Assembly (NCBI GenBank): GCA_002077065.1
Contig: NAJO01000049.1
Coordinates: 62,001 to 126,000 of the forward strand
DNA: 64,000 nucleotides
DNA from: Cryoendolithus antarcticus
Lineage: Eukaryota > Ascomycota > Dothideomycetes > Cladosporiales > Cladosporiaceae
Direction of reading: 5' to 3'
Of this stretch, positions 9,061-20,852 are shown piece by piece (position 1 is the stretch's first letter; every line of letters starts with the position of its first letter). The notes beneath the pieces were generated by a model that ran no database searches, was not told the DNA's origin, and worked only from the letters and a program-made list of their open reading frames with translations. A program made the translations under genes and the position numbers.

Positions 9061-10934
9061 ATGTTGGGAGGAAGTCGGGCAGTCAGCGCACTGCGCCCAG
9101 CGTGGTGCGCGCGAACTCAATGGCGGCCAATGTACGTCCCCCTTCGCCCCCCAATGGCCACTCAGCAACTGACCACGCGACCAGACGGGCCCTCTCCATG
9201 ACCTCTCGCCTCAATGCCTCGACTCCAATCCCCGAAGATGCCAAAGACCTCAACAAAGTCTCTCGCGCCATCACCCAGCCAAAGTCCCAAGGTGCCTCGC
9301 AAGCCATGCTCTACGCCCTCGGCCTCGAGAAGTCTGATATGAACAAGGCTCAGGTCGGCATAAGTAGCGTGTGGTACGGCGGGAACCCTTGCAACATGCA
9401 CTTGCTAGAGCTGAACGATAAGATCAAGCAAGGCGTGGACAAGGCCGGGCTACTGGGCATGCAATTCAACACCATAGGCGTGAGCGACGGGATCAGCATG
9501 GGCACAAAGGGGATGCGGTATTCGCTTCAGAGTCGAGACTTGATCGCAGACTCGATAGAAACTGTCATGGGTGGGCAGTGGTATGATGCGAACATCAGCA
9601 TCCCCGGCTGCGACAAAAACATGCCCGGTGTGATTATGGCCATGGGCAGGGTGAACAGACCCAGCTTGATGGTGTACGGCGGCACGATCGCAGCAGGCTG
9701 CGGTCAGAAACCCAGGAACTCGAAGCTGGACATCGTCTCGGCATTCCAAGCCTACGGCCAGTTCATCTCCGGCGAGATCGACGAAGCCGAACGCGAGGAC
9801 GTGATCCGCCATGCCTGCCCTGGTCGCGGAGCCTGCGGAGGCATGTACACAGCCAACACCATGGCCAGCGTGATCGAAGTGATGGGTATGACGCTCCCCG
9901 GCTCGTCTTCCAATCCTGCAGATAGCAAAGCGAAGCAACTCGAATGCCTCGCAGCCGGCGCAGCAATTAAGAACCTCCTGAAAGAAGACATTCGGCCCTC
10001 AGACATCCTCACCCGCCAAGCCTTCGAGAACGCCATGATTCTCGTCAACATCACCGGCGGCAGCACCAACGCCGTCCTCCACCTCATCGCCATCGCGCAC
10101 TCTGTCGGCGTAGAGCTAACGATAGACGACTTCCAGTCCGTCTCAGACCGCACGCCCTTCCTAGCAGACCTCAAGCCTTCAGGCAAGTATGTCATGGAGG
10201 ACTTGTACGCCATAGGCGGCACACCTTCGCTCATCAAATTCCTGCTGAAAGAAGGCGTCCTTGACGGCTCAGGTATGACCGTCACGGGCAAAACCCTTGC
10301 CCAGAATGTCGAGAACGCACGAGACTTCCCCGCAGATCAGGACATCATCCGACCCTTTAGCAATCCCATAAAGCCTACCGGCCACATCCAGATCCTCCGC
10401 GGGTCGCTCGCGCCAGGCGGCTCAGTGGGCAAGATCACCGGCAAAGAAGGCACGGTGTTCACAGGCAAGGCGAGATGTTTCGACGCCGAAGACCTGTTCA
10501 TCGAAGCGCTCGAAGCGGGCACGTTCAAGAAAGGCGAGAAGACCGTTGTCATCATCCGCTATGAAGGTCCTAAGGGCGGGCCAGGCATGCCGGAGATGTT
10601 GAAGCCGAGTTCGGCTATCATGGGCTATGGGCTCGGGGACGATGTTGCGCTCATCACTGATGGGCGGTTTTCGGGTGGTAGTCACGGGTTTCTCATTGGC
10701 CATGTGACGCCTGAAGCTCAAGAAGGTGGCCCGATCGGGCTGGTCAGGGATGGGGATACGATTTGCATTGACAGCGAGAAGAGGGTCATTGATATCACGG
10801 ATGCCAGTGAAGAGGAGCTTGCGAAGCGGAGGAAGGAGTTCGTGGCTCCGGCTTCGAAGTACGACAAAGGGACGTTGAGGAAGTACGCCAAGGTCGTGCA
10901 GAACGCTAGTCGAGGGTGCATTACTGATGCGTGA
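9061..10934 (+). CDS. ILV3: Dihydroxy-acid dehydratase, mitochondrial
   Basis: Two exons, 9061-9131 and 9185-10934, encode 606 aa. The enzyme is a [Fe-S] dehydratase that makes the 2-keto acids leading to valine, isoleucine and pantothenate. The frame is open without splicing from an ATG at 8997, but that N-terminus is not like a presequence. Using the ATG at 9061 and a 53-nt intron (GTACGT donor, CAACTGAC branch, CCAG acceptor) gives [16 protein letters not shown] continuing through [15 protein letters not shown], a textbook Arg/Ser mitochondrial presequence, which joins in phase to the conserved enzyme. Signature segments are [25 protein letters not shown] and [17 protein letters not shown], which carry cluster cysteines, and [10 protein letters not shown] near the C-terminus. 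Length and ending are normal. Confidence 0.96.
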
Positions 10935-11149
10935 GGTATGGTCGGAAACTCATCACGAGACATCACAGAAGCCTGTCTAGGAGACGCGTGTACATACCCG
11001 GCGTTCGCAAAGGATCGAAAAGTGTGCTATGGGATTCTGGGGTTGCGGCGGAGGAGGACATGGTCTATATTGTATGCATATAGCGGATTTACAACGAGCG
11101 TGCGAAGTCTCGCTCTACGCCGACTCATCAGCCACAATACGGAGCTCGA

Positions 11150-11967
11150 TCACTTGCCTGCAGCCTGATCTCGCTCTAATGCTGCCAGCGCACCACTGGT
11201 TCGCGCCTCGTCAGTATGTCTTGGGACCTGTTTGATCACTCTCGCAGGGTTGCCGGCTACGACTGTGTACTCGGGTACATCCTACACAGCGCCGAGTCAG
11301 CACACCCTCCCTTACGACATCCAGTCTCGACCTCAGCATCACGTACCTTCGTCACCACGCTCCCCGCCCCCACCGTACTCCCCCTCCCCACCGTGACTCC
11401 AGGCAACACAATAGCCCCCCCTCCAATCCAACAATCCTCACCAATCCGAATCTCGCCTCCCATCTCCGGTCCCGCCGTGCCGTTCCTGACCTCGGGGTCC
11501 AGTGGATGGGTCCCGGAGTAGAGATGCACGTTCGGCGCGAATAAGGTGCGAGCGCCTATGTAGATCGGACAAGTATCGATCATGGTGCATGAGGTGTTGA
11601 TGTAAACATTCTCCGCGAGGTGGATGTTGGTGCCGTAGTCGGAGTAGAAGGGGGCTTCGACCCAGGGGTAGGAGGCTAGGAGATCTTCGTCCTCGGCTTC
11701 AGTGGCAGCGGGTGGAGGGAGGGGCGTTTTGTCGTTCGTGATACTGCATAGCCGCGGTTGAGTGGACGGGCTTGGCGGTGAGTGAGTTGGTAGATGCTGA
11801 ACTCACTCATTCCACATCTCGATCTGCTTTCTCCGGGAGGCAAAGGCCGTGTTGTTGAACTTGTGGCGCGCTTCGGCGCAGCGCCGCCGTGCGGCTACGA
11901 GTTCGGGCGTGAAGGCGTAGTACATTTCACCACGCAGAGCGCGGGCGGAGTTCTCTGAGGTGGACAT
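11150..11967 (-). CDS. Maltose/galactoside-type sugar O-acetyltransferase, three exons
   Basis: Three exons, 11807-11967, 11347-11743 and 11150-11281, encode 229 aa. Introns of 63 nt (GTGAGT...GCAG) and 65 nt (GTACGT...GTAG) preserve phase. An N-terminal maltose-acetyltransferase segment (residues about 10-50, GEMYYAFTPELVAARRRC) precedes a left-handed beta-helix of hexapeptide repeats. The helix includes HLAENVYINTSCTMID, the catalytic-histidine region VHLYSGTHPLDPEVR, and IGEDCWIGGGAIVLPGVTVG; after the second intron the classic end DVPEYTVVAGNPARVIKQV follows. The family (LacA, Maa, NodL) acetylates sugars with acetyl-CoA. The substrate in this fungus is not known. Without splicing the ORF would end in a non-homologous tail, which supports the model. 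Confidence 0.92.
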
Positions 11968-12327
11968 CTTACGACAGCGAATGTGGAATCAGGGAGACCG
12001 AAGAGGACGCGATGGACAATGAGACTGAGAACGAACTTACGAGAGCGCTGGAGAGCTTTTGTACGTCTTGGGAGACGCACGCTGGGCTATTGCGTGACTC
12101 GGAGTGAGAGGCACGGTGTTCACATTTGGTGAGCTCCGAGGGGATTCACTGAGTGAGGTTGCGCAGGCACGTGACGGGGTCAAGTTTGTCCGGCGGAGGG
12201 TCGCGCTCAGACTCAGAGTGACTTGCAGATGCATTTCTCTTCACTCCCGTCGGTATGGAGGGATCGATGTGACTCTCCCAGCAGGTCTGTGTCAGTCGGT
12301 GCCAGGATTGCGATAGATTGGAGCAAG
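11968..12327. promoter_or_regulatory. Divergent upstream region, acetyltransferase and NSRP1-like gene
   Basis: This 360-bp gap separates two divergent genes and should hold both promoters. No clear TATA element was seen. Short open frames here on both strands lack conserved content. Confidence 0.4.
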
Positions 12328-13524
12328 ATGAATGGGAATGTCAAGTATGGCTTGACGGTAGCGTCGAAGAAAGCGGGACCAGTGAGGAAGACGGTACTGG
12401 ATGATGAAGACGAAGATGAAGTGGAAGAGGTTCACGAGCAGGATGACTACGTCGAGCAACTGGACACATTCAGCCTGAAGAACGCGCCCAGCAGGAAGCC
12501 TGCGCTTGTTCCAGCTAGAGGCAAACCTCCAACAGCACCACCCAAGCGAATTCTCAAGACGCTCGACGACGACATCGACGAGACGGCCCGCCAAGATGCC
12601 TCCACAATGGCTGCGAACAAGGCACGCATCAAGAAAGCCGAAGCAGTCGACGCCGCAATCTTCGACTACGACGCCTTCCACGACGCCAAAGCCTCCGTAG
12701 TCGAAGCCAAGAAAGAAGCCGACAAGCAAGACGCCATAGATCGCAAGCCAAAGTACATCAACAACCTGCTCGACGCCGCCGCACGCCGGAAACAAGACCA
12801 GCAGATCGCGAAGGAGAAGCTGCTCCAGCGCGAGCGCGAGAACGAGGGCGACGAGTTTGCGGACAAGGAGAAGTTCGTCACGGGCGCTTATAAGCTGCAG
12901 CAGGAGGAGACTAGAAAATTGGAGGAAGAGGAGAAGAGGAAGGGGGAGGCTGAGGAGGCGAGGAAGCGGAAGATGGGTGGAGGGATGCAGGGATTTCATC
13001 GGAATCTGCTGGATCAGACGGAGCGGTTGAGGCAGCAGGAGTTGGAGGCTGCGGAGAGGGTCGAGAAGGAGGGAGGGGTGAAGTTGTCGGCTGCTGCTGA
13101 GGAGAAGCGACGGACGGATGCGGAGGTTGCGGCGGAGCTGAAGGCGAAGGGCGTCAATGTGCATTTGAATGAGGACGGGCAGATTACGGATAAGCGTGAG
13201 CTGCTATCGGCTGGGCTGAATGTGGCTCCGGCTGGCAAGACGAATGGCAGTGGTGGATCTGAACATCTGCGCTCTGATCGGAAGGCAGCGCAGTCGGCTT
13301 TCCAACGTAAAGATCACACAAGTCAGCAGGCGCAACGCGAGCGACAGACGAAGATGATGGAGGAGCAGCTCGAGGCATCACTTAAGCGAAAGCGCGAGGA
13401 AGACGAAGAACAGCGAGTGAAGGAAGAGCGGGAAGCGAAGAGCAAGAAGACCGAGACTGAAGTCAGTGATGCGAAGGCAAGGTATCTGGCTCGAAAGGCT
13501 GCGAAGGCGAAGGAGAGTGGGTGA
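12328..13524 (+). CDS. NSRP1/CCDC55-like nuclear speckle splicing regulator
   Basis: Single exon, 398 aa. The frame is open from further upstream, but the conserved start is the ATG at 12328 (MNGNVKYGLTVASKKAG). The family is DUF2040/NSRP1, nuclear proteins that associate with splicing factors and affect alternative splicing in animals. The conserved block lies at about residues 110-200: AIFDYDAFHDAKAS, then PKYINNLLDAAARRK, then DEFADKEKFVTGAYKLQQEE. The remainder is highly charged coiled coil rich in Lys and Glu, ending in basic RYLARKAAKAKESG, a likely nuclear signal. Its length is usual for fungal members. The function in fungi is inferred from the family. Confidence 0.88.
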   Translation: MNGNVKYGLTVASKKAGPVRKTVLDDEDEDEVEEVHEQDDYVEQLDTFSLKNAPSRKPALVPARGKPPTAPPKRILKTLDDDIDETARQDASTMAANKARIKKAEAVDAAIFDYDAFHDAKASVVEAKKEADKQDAIDRKPKYINNLLDAAARRKQDQQIAKEKLLQRERENEGDEFADKEKFVTGAYKLQQEETRKLEEEEKRKGEAEEARKRKMGGGMQGFHRNLLDQTERLRQQELEAAERVEKEGGVKLSAAAEEKRRTDAEVAAELKAKGVNVHLNEDGQITDKRELLSAGLNVAPAGKTNGSGGSEHLRSDRKAAQSAFQRKDHTSQQAQRERQTKMMEEQLEASLKRKREEDEEQRVKEEREAKSKKTETEVSDAKARYLARKAAKAKESG

Positions 13525-15154
13525 AGCACCATCTTTGGCCTGGATCACCTCCCAGGTCTCCACTACTCATCCCGTTGCGTTGACAGCGGTCTCGAGACCA
13601 GCTGCTATACGCTATAGGTTGAGATGGTATAACAACGCTGGTATTCCGCTGGTAAGTCTCGCGCTTCCATTTAGCACAGTTTCACCAAGGGCAGACTTTC
13701 AGGACGGCAAAGCAGGCTATCACACAATGCCTGCTTTGTATCAATTACAACGCCCAAGATCGAAGGCGTGCATCCCGAGTCGACTTTATCGGTTTCATCT
13801 CGTGATATCAAGTTGCGGTGTAACGTGTGTGCTGACATATCTTCAGAACAAGTGAGCAGAAGCAGAAAGCAGCGAATAAGGGATACTAGGAACGAGGATT
13901 CTTTCGATTGCTGCGGGCTTCTACGCAGACGTGGACAGATTCAGAACAGTCGCCATGCGTTATCTAGCCAGCGAGGAACCCATATTGAAGACGGCAGGAA
14001 CACAATCCGATGGCGCAAAGGTACATTCGGACCCAGCGTTGCACAATTCCATGTTACGGATTTGACAGCGCATTACAATTCTAGGAGGCTAGATAGGGTT
14101 CCAGCTGCCCTGCATGCCCGCCTCTTTGGAAGCCAAATCCTCGAGATCTCCTTCTGGCACATTGCGCGATTGCTGCGGCAACACACGGCATCTTGTCAAC
14201 TTGTCGTCTTCTCCACAACAGTGAACATTGGTCGACCAAATGGTATACGACGCAGGCGATGGTAGAGGTCCGAGCAATCCACGGACCAGGCATGTACTCC
14301 GTATTTGTGCTACACAACGACCATTGAGCACAGCATCCAATACAGCAGCAGCCGGCTGCCTCGTGCGAACAACGTGCCTTGCATGAGCTTACAGTACTTC
14401 CCGCGCTGCAGGCTGGTAAAGCTAGTACCTGCATAAGCGTTGGAAAAGTTAGACAATACAAGAGACATCGCGGGAACGGAAGAACGCGGTGGTCGAAGCG
14501 CCCGATTGAGAACTTGCCCGTTTGAACGACTAGACGCGGCGGCACGGACGGAACATTCGCTGAGGGAATCTGACGTCGATGTTCCGCAGTCGCTGCAAAG
14601 CGAAAATTATTTTGCGACACAGCACACGTCGTGGCACATGGATCCCGTGTAATTCGACATTCGCACCGGTTCAATGCGACTATGTCTTCTGCTGTAGTGC
14701 ATAACACTGCACGATGGCTCCATAATCGCTGTGCCATAGTGCGAGCATCGCCGACCGAACATGCACAGCTTCTCGACCACAGCTCCGATTGGCCGACAGC
14801 CACCAACTCACGCCAGAATAGATCACTACACATCTCAGCACGACCTTACAACGAAGAGCTACTGCATGATCCAGTCAGTGCGATGCGAACGAGCCAGAGG
14901 ACCTGCATTAGATTACTGGGAACGGTCTGGGATCAGCTTGGTCAAGCAACGGATACAGCTATGTAGGTACTGCTTGCGTTCGTATTCCCAACCTCGCTGT
15001 GTCGATGGAGTTGGGTACAAGTAGGTAGCTCGTCGAATCCCATGTTCATGCCATTGTGTCCTTCGATAAGTCTTTCACACTCGTTACCGGCCATCCGGTG
15101 TGCACTTCCTTCGCCGCTCCAGCGCTCCGATCGTTCGCTCCCCTCCTTCCCACT
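13525..15154. other. Gene-poor stretch of 1.6 kb
   Basis: No gene is supported. The longest frame is on the minus strand at 14081-14833 (250 codons, ATG start). It is rich in Cys, Arg and Ser with no domain pattern, and several overlapping frames on the other strand are as long as expected by chance. The last few hundred bases should contain the promoter of the secreted wall-protein gene and are pyrimidine-rich just before its start. Confidence 0.4.
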
Positions 15155-17723
15155 ATGTCTCCTTCTCTCCCTCTACTTCTCGCTGCGCTGTACGCCAGCC
15201 GTGTCGCCGCATCGCCCTGGAACATACTCAATCGCGTCAAACGCGGTGACGGGGAGACCAAGACCTGGGGAGGCTCTGGCCAGCCCTCTACCTACAGCCA
15301 AGCGGGCTCCTGGTCCAGCTCCAGCTCCAGCTCCAGCTCCGTACAAGCCTACACACCCATCACATCTTCCACTCCAACTCCATACACTTCCAGCTGGAGC
15401 CGCTCCTCATCTTCCTCGACTTGGACCACTCCGACTCCATACACCAGCAGCTGGAGCCCCTCATCATCTAGCTCGACTTGGTCCACTCCAACCGTAACAT
15501 ACACCGTGCCAGCAGAGACGGCCACCTGGACTGCGCCTGGTCATAGTTATACGTATACTGAGACGGCGTGGCATACCGTCTCGACTTGTGCGCCAGTCCC
15601 CCCAACGACGGTGTATGTCACGAAGAACTGGAATGTCACTACGACTGCGGAGGAAGTGAGCACCAAGACGGCAACGGAGGTGGTTTATTGGACGAAGACT
15701 AACGAGGAGACGGTCACTGTGAGCAGTGTCGTTACTGAGCCAGGTGAGTGGCGTTGGACTTGCTGAAGCCTGGATTTCAGAGTCGCTCGAAGCTGGACGA
15801 TCGTTTACTGACTTGAGTAGGTACTACTAGCACGGAGTACGAGACTTCGACAGAGTGTATTACTGTCACGCAAGTCACGACTGCATCAGGTAAGGCACTT
15901 GCCATTGGGCGAAGGTCATTGAACTGGAGTACTGACTTGAACCAGGTACGACGACTACGGCGTACTCCACTGAGACGCTTCCAGCGCAGACTATTGTCGA
16001 GGTAAGCTTGAGGATGCCTTCCTTGATGCTGCTCGTATGCTAATCTAAATGTCCTTACAGACATCGACTTTGCCAGGTATACCTCCACAATGTCCCCATG
16101 CTATCGTACTCTCTACACTGTATTCAATCGCTGACACGCCCCAGCGGCAACTCATACGGCCACACAGTATATCACAGTGCCGTACACCACAACTACCACA
16201 TCTACCGCCGCTCCATGGACGTATACGAGCACATCTGTCAGCGTGCCGCCACCGAGCACCATAGTGCAGACATCAACTGCGCCCGCAAGCACAGTGTGGC
16301 AGCAGACGACGGTCACGGAGGAGCTTACGACAACGATTATTTCGACACTTGCGCCTTGGACGGCCACTGTGTACTCGACTTTGCCGGGTAAGCTGCCCAC
16401 GTGGAGCATAGGACGATGTGCTGACTTGGGACACAGGCTCGACTATCACGAGTACATCCACATTGCCGGCTGGTCCGCCGCAGACTATCGTCCTGACCAC
16501 GACTGTGCCTGCGTCGACGTGGTATCACTCAACGACGATTACAGATGAGCTCACTGTTACATCGACGTCTACTTTGGTATGTGGCACTGCGCCGGACTGC
16601 ATTTCTCGCCCGCTGACAGGAAGACCAGGCACCTAGCACCGTCTACACCACGGAGACATATTGCGAGACTAACTATGCGACTATTACGAAGACCCAGGCC
16701 CCGACTACGGTGTACAACACGGAGTACGCGACTGTCACGACTCCTGTCACGGTCTATACCACCGCCTACGAGGCACCGAGCACTGTGACTGCTGAACACA
16801 CGCTTACCGTCAATTCGGTGTACACGGTAAATAGTGCGTGGACACAGACACGGGAAGTCCCTGTGACACAGGTGAGTAGCTTGCAGACATCCGCAAGCAT
16901 GCGACAAGAAGCTGACAGGAGGCAGATAAATACAATCTACGAGGTCTCCACTGCCACCGAGGAAGTCACATCGACCGTTGCGCAGATGCCGATCACGGTG
17001 TATCAGACGAGCTATGCTACTAGCACGGCGTACGAAACTGCACCTGGTCGGACGGTCTACATCACAGCGCCAGGCCAGACTGTTTCTGCTACTGCAACGA
17101 TTGTCGTGCCAGTTTGTCCGGTCCAGCCGACTTGGGTGAGCACGACTACAGCGACTATTACCAGCACGTGCTACGAAACAGCTCCTGGGCAGACAGTCTA
17201 CCAAACGGGCTGGCCAACTGCTCCAGGCCAGACCGTCTATCAAACGAGCTATGAGTCTGCACCAGGATCGACTGTGTACGTAACATCGATCCAGGAGGCC
17301 ACAGCTACCGTCACCCTCCCCGCCGGTCCTGTCACGCCTCTTCCAGCAAGCACGATCACAGCCGTCTCAACGCAGATCGTCACCCTCCCAGGTACGACGT
17401 ACTATACCACAGCGCAGGGCTATAATACCACTATCATTAGCGCGAGTACGGGCGTCACAACGGTGTACTCCACTGAGACTGTGTACGAGACGCAGAGTTG
17501 TAGCACGGTGTACCAGCCTACGACGAGCTCGACGACGGTTTGGGGCACCCAGAGTTCCGGGAAGCCAAGTGAGACCGGGGAAGGATGGGCACCGGAAAGC
17601 TCTGGTCAGCCTACAACGAGTGCTGGTGGGTGGGGTAGACATGGGGGCGGGGCTCGCGGTTGGGGCGGACGACAGGGTGGTCGAGGAGGAGGCACTGGCA
17701 GCGGGCAGGGTTGGAGGGCCTGA
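15155..17723 (+). CDS. Secreted Thr/Ser/Val-rich wall protein, eight exons
   Basis: Predicted exons are 15155-15743, 15821-15889, 15946-16001, 16061-16076, 16145-16387, 16437-16576, 16629-16871 and 16926-17723, giving about 717 aa. The ATG at 15155 starts a signal peptide (MSPSLPLLLAALYASRVAAS), followed by KR, a possible Kex2 site (NRVKRG), and a Ser-rich stretch. The rest is dominated by Thr, Val, Tyr, Ser and Pro in TVYxT, STLP and APGQTVYQT repeats, as in heavily O-mannosylated fungal wall proteins. The C-terminus is Gly/Trp/Arg-rich with no hydrophobic GPI tail, so it is probably secreted or wall-bound by other means. Introns have GTRAGT-like donors, and most contain CTGAC. Exon 4 is only 16 nt. 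The last intron (54 nt) has no stop and may be optional. The overall call is strong; individual junctions are moderately certain. Confidence 0.75.
17178..17294 (+). repeat. Three tandem 39-nt (13-aa) repeats in the wall-protein gene
   Basis: Units at 17178-17216, 17217-17255 and 17256-17294 encode TAPGQTVYQTGWP, TAPGQTVYQTSYE and SAPGSTVYVTSIQ. A looser pair (APGRTVYIT, APGQTVSAT) lies just upstream near 17040-17090. Such in-phase repeats in wall proteins commonly vary in number between strains. Confidence 0.85.
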
Positions 17724-18526
17724 ACTCCTGATCGGGAGAGCTAAAGGTCAGGACGCGAAGAGAAATGGTAGTTGAGGATGACATGGTACTAGGGAGGGAC
17801 GATGCATGATACATGAGTAATGCAGTAATGTAGGATATGAACTTGCGTTGACGCTACGTTCACACTCGACCTCAGGGCCGTGCTTCGACATCAGGGCCGC
17901 TTGAGAGACGCCGCCGTACATTGCTGACGCAAGTCTTGCGGAACTGGTCGTCGTGAATGGGGCTTGTACTTGGCTGACAAACGGTAGAGAGCTGTCGGGA
18001 CTCCGTCCAAGTTATCCCGATATCCGTGTGTGGCGTTTAAGATCTCAGATCTCTCCGTCATCTTCTGCACAGGGCAGGAGAGCATCGACATGAGAGCATA
18101 GCACTTCTATCATGGAACAGCAGAGATAAGCCGGGTGTCGTTGGAGGACCAGGACTCGTATTCAGAGCAGGGTATATGCGGACAATGGGAATGAAGGAGA
18201 TCTTATCGCGCCTTCCGCCATTTCGAAAGTGACCGGACTTTTTAAACCCACGAGCCACACCCGCACGTTTGGGACGGAGATAAGGCTGCACCTCGCATAT
18301 GGTTATGATGCTTACTTTCTTGATAACGTGGCGCTCGCTTGCCTACTTGTCTACATCCAAGACACTCCTTTGCTTCTGCCCATTGGTATCGTCCCATTAT
18401 ACTTCCGACCTCTGATCAACGGTGGATATGTCACTCACGACGAGCGACTCGCCACCCACCTAGCATCCCCTAGCAGCCATGCAATAGCCCTGAAATTGCG
18501 TTGAAATATACGGTCCGGCCACAACG
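17724..18526. other. Intergenic between wall-protein and MFS genes
   Basis: No gene was recognised in 803 bp. The right-hand end should hold the promoter of the MFS transporter. Confidence 0.4.
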
Positions 18527-20466
18527 ATGGAGCCCGCCGAGCATGCGATTGACACGGAGATGGATTTGGAGAGACGAGAGCAAGAGCGCAGGAAGCGCCA
18601 AGGCAATGGCAGTACAAAGCTCGTGAATGGCGGCAACGACCTGTCCATCACCACCCAACTTCCCAGCGTCGAAGACGAAGAACCCAGCGAAGACTCCCCT
18701 CTCCTTCCCCGGAAATACGATAATCGTAAAGAAAGCTGGTCTGGCGGTGACGACTTCGCACATCTGCCATGGCACAAACGCCCAAATCTGATATGGGTGT
18801 TGGCGCCTTTCTTGCTCATGGCATTGGCGTTCGGAGGTTCGATGTCGCCGAAAATCAACCTGATCTTGCAGTTGGTATGTAAGGAATACTACGATGAGCG
18901 CGCGGCAACGGAGCCAGGTTTCACAATGGTGCCGGTGGATTTCACGGGAGGCTCGAACAATGATCAATGCCGTATTCCGGAGGTATCGAGTAAAGTCACA
19001 CTATTCACGCTGTGGATTGGGTTGATATCGGGTCTGATAAGCGCGGTTACGAGTCCGAGGTTGGGCGCGCTCAGCGATCGGTACGGCAGGAAGAAGATCT
19101 TAATCATCACAAGTTTTGGCACGATTGCAAATGAGATTTTTACCATCATTGCGGCGCTGCATCCCGATACGTTTCGCGTTGAGTGGCTACTTCTGGGCTC
19201 TGCGCTTGACGGCTTGACGGGATCATTCATAGTCGCTATGGCGATCGTGAACGCCTACGCTACGGACACAGTGCCTGCGTCGCAGCGGAACGTCGCGTTC
19301 GGCTACATCCATGGTTGTCTGTTTAGCGGTGTGGCTTTGGGACCGATCTTAGCGGGCTACATCGTCAAGTGGACGGGGAAGATTGTCATCATCTTCTACA
19401 TCCTACTGGCCGTGCATATCTTCTTCATCTGCTTCATCGCTCTTGTCGTTCCAGAGTCGCTTTCCGCGAAACGCCAGCACGCCGCGCGAGCGAAGCACGC
19501 GATAGCGAAGCGGGACATGGATGAGAATCTGGACTGGGTCAATCAGCTGCGCAGCTTCAACCTCTTCGCGCCCTTGAAAGTGCTCTGGCCTACTGGCTCC
19601 GGCTCCTCGAACCGACTTCGCTCGAACTTGGTGGTCTTAGCGGCCGTAGACACGATCATGTTCGGCGTTGCCATGGGATCCATGACAGTGGTGATCATCT
19701 ATACTAACTACCAATTTGGCTGGAAGACTTTCGAATCTGCGAGATTTATCAGCATAGTCAACATTTGCCGCGTGTTCTGCCTGCTAGTCGTCATGCCTTT
19801 GCTCACTAGACTTGTGCGAGGCAAGCCAGGCGGGCCGAAACAAAGTAAAGCTTCTGGAAGCGACAACTTCGACTTATCTATCATCCGCGTCGCCGTCTTG
19901 TTCGACACCTTGGGCTACCTTGGCTACACGCTCGCGCGGAGCGGGAACATGATGATCCTTTCCGGCACTGTGGCGGCTATTGGTGGGATTGGAAGCCCGG
20001 TGCTGCAGTCTGCGCTCACGAAGCATGTGCCTGCGGATCAGACTGGGCAATTGCTAGGGGCTAGTGGGTTATTGCATGCACTGGCTAGAGTTGTGGCGCC
20101 TACCATCTTCAGCGCGATCTATGCTGCTACGGTGGGGAAGTTCACACAGACTGTGTTCGTGTGTTTGACGAGTACGTTCGGGGTGGCCTTTCTGCTGACT
20201 TGGTTCGTGAGGCCGCATGGTAAGTACTTCACCTGACTCGCCTACAGTGTGTGGGATTGTTGCTGACATGGTCGATAGTATACCTTCAGGACGACAAAAC
20301 TGCCGTACCGGCTTCGGCTGTCGATGAGGAAGGTGGCAATCCCTTTGACGGAGATGCGTCTCAACCACGCAAGCGACAGCAGAGCGTTGGCGGGCCTCTT
20401 GTTGGCGCCGTGACGGCAGCTTTCGCGAGCTCTCTTGCTTACCTCGGTATCACTTCAACTCAGTAG
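18527..20466 (+). CDS. MFS transporter, two exons
   Basis: Exons 18527-20219 and 20279-20466 encode 626 aa. The intron (59 nt) has a GTAAGT donor, GCTGAC branch and GATAG acceptor and joins RPH to VYLQDD in phase. An acidic cytoplasmic N-terminus of about 85 residues precedes the first membrane span (LIWVLAPFLLMALAFGG). The MFS motif A is clear at about residues 178-190 (GALSDRYGRKKILII), and roughly twelve hydrophobic spans can be counted with a central loop rich in Lys and Arg. The layout resembles the TetA/HIAT1-like group of fungal drug:H+ antiporter relatives. The substrate is unknown. The last exon encodes a charged linker and one more hydrophobic stretch (GAVTAAFASSLAYLGI). Confidence 0.87.
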
Positions 20467-20852
20467 TGTTGCAGCATTGGGGTTATGGCGTTGCGTATCG
20501 GGTGTATGTATATTTTTGAGCCGGGATCTGTATGATGTTGGATTACCTACTAGATCTGAGCGGTACATATGGGATGGATGAATGATACGGCAGAGCATAT
20601 ACAGCATTGAAGCGTCACCACGTCTTTTGTAGAACCTTTCCATGCGCTCCAGTCGAATGTATGTGTTGAATGTGTTGTCTCGTTCGTTGACATACCTTAT
20701 CAAGGCGTAAGGCAACGCTTGTGTGAGCCTAGAACCTCGCCCGCAATTGCGTGCTTCGGGATTTTTTGGCTGCTGAGAAATGCATTTCCATTCTCTGACT
20801 TCCTCACTTCACTGAGCTGCTTGCTCGTCATATTGTAGGGTACAATACCAAC
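20467..20852. other. Intergenic, upstream of the O-acetyltransferase gene
   Basis: No gene was seen in 386 bp. It contains the 3' flank of the MFS gene and the promoter of the next gene. Confidence 0.4.

Noticed and set aside
12292..13164. 290-codon minus-strand ORF rich in Leu
   Set aside because: It is the antisense shadow of the charged coiled-coil coding sequence of the NSRP1-like gene.
14081..14833. 250-codon minus-strand ORF with an ATG start
   Set aside because: Composition is Cys/Arg/Ser-rich without domain pattern, no splice signals or neighbours support it, and similarly long frames overlap on the other strand. I treat it as chance; RNA-seq would settle it.
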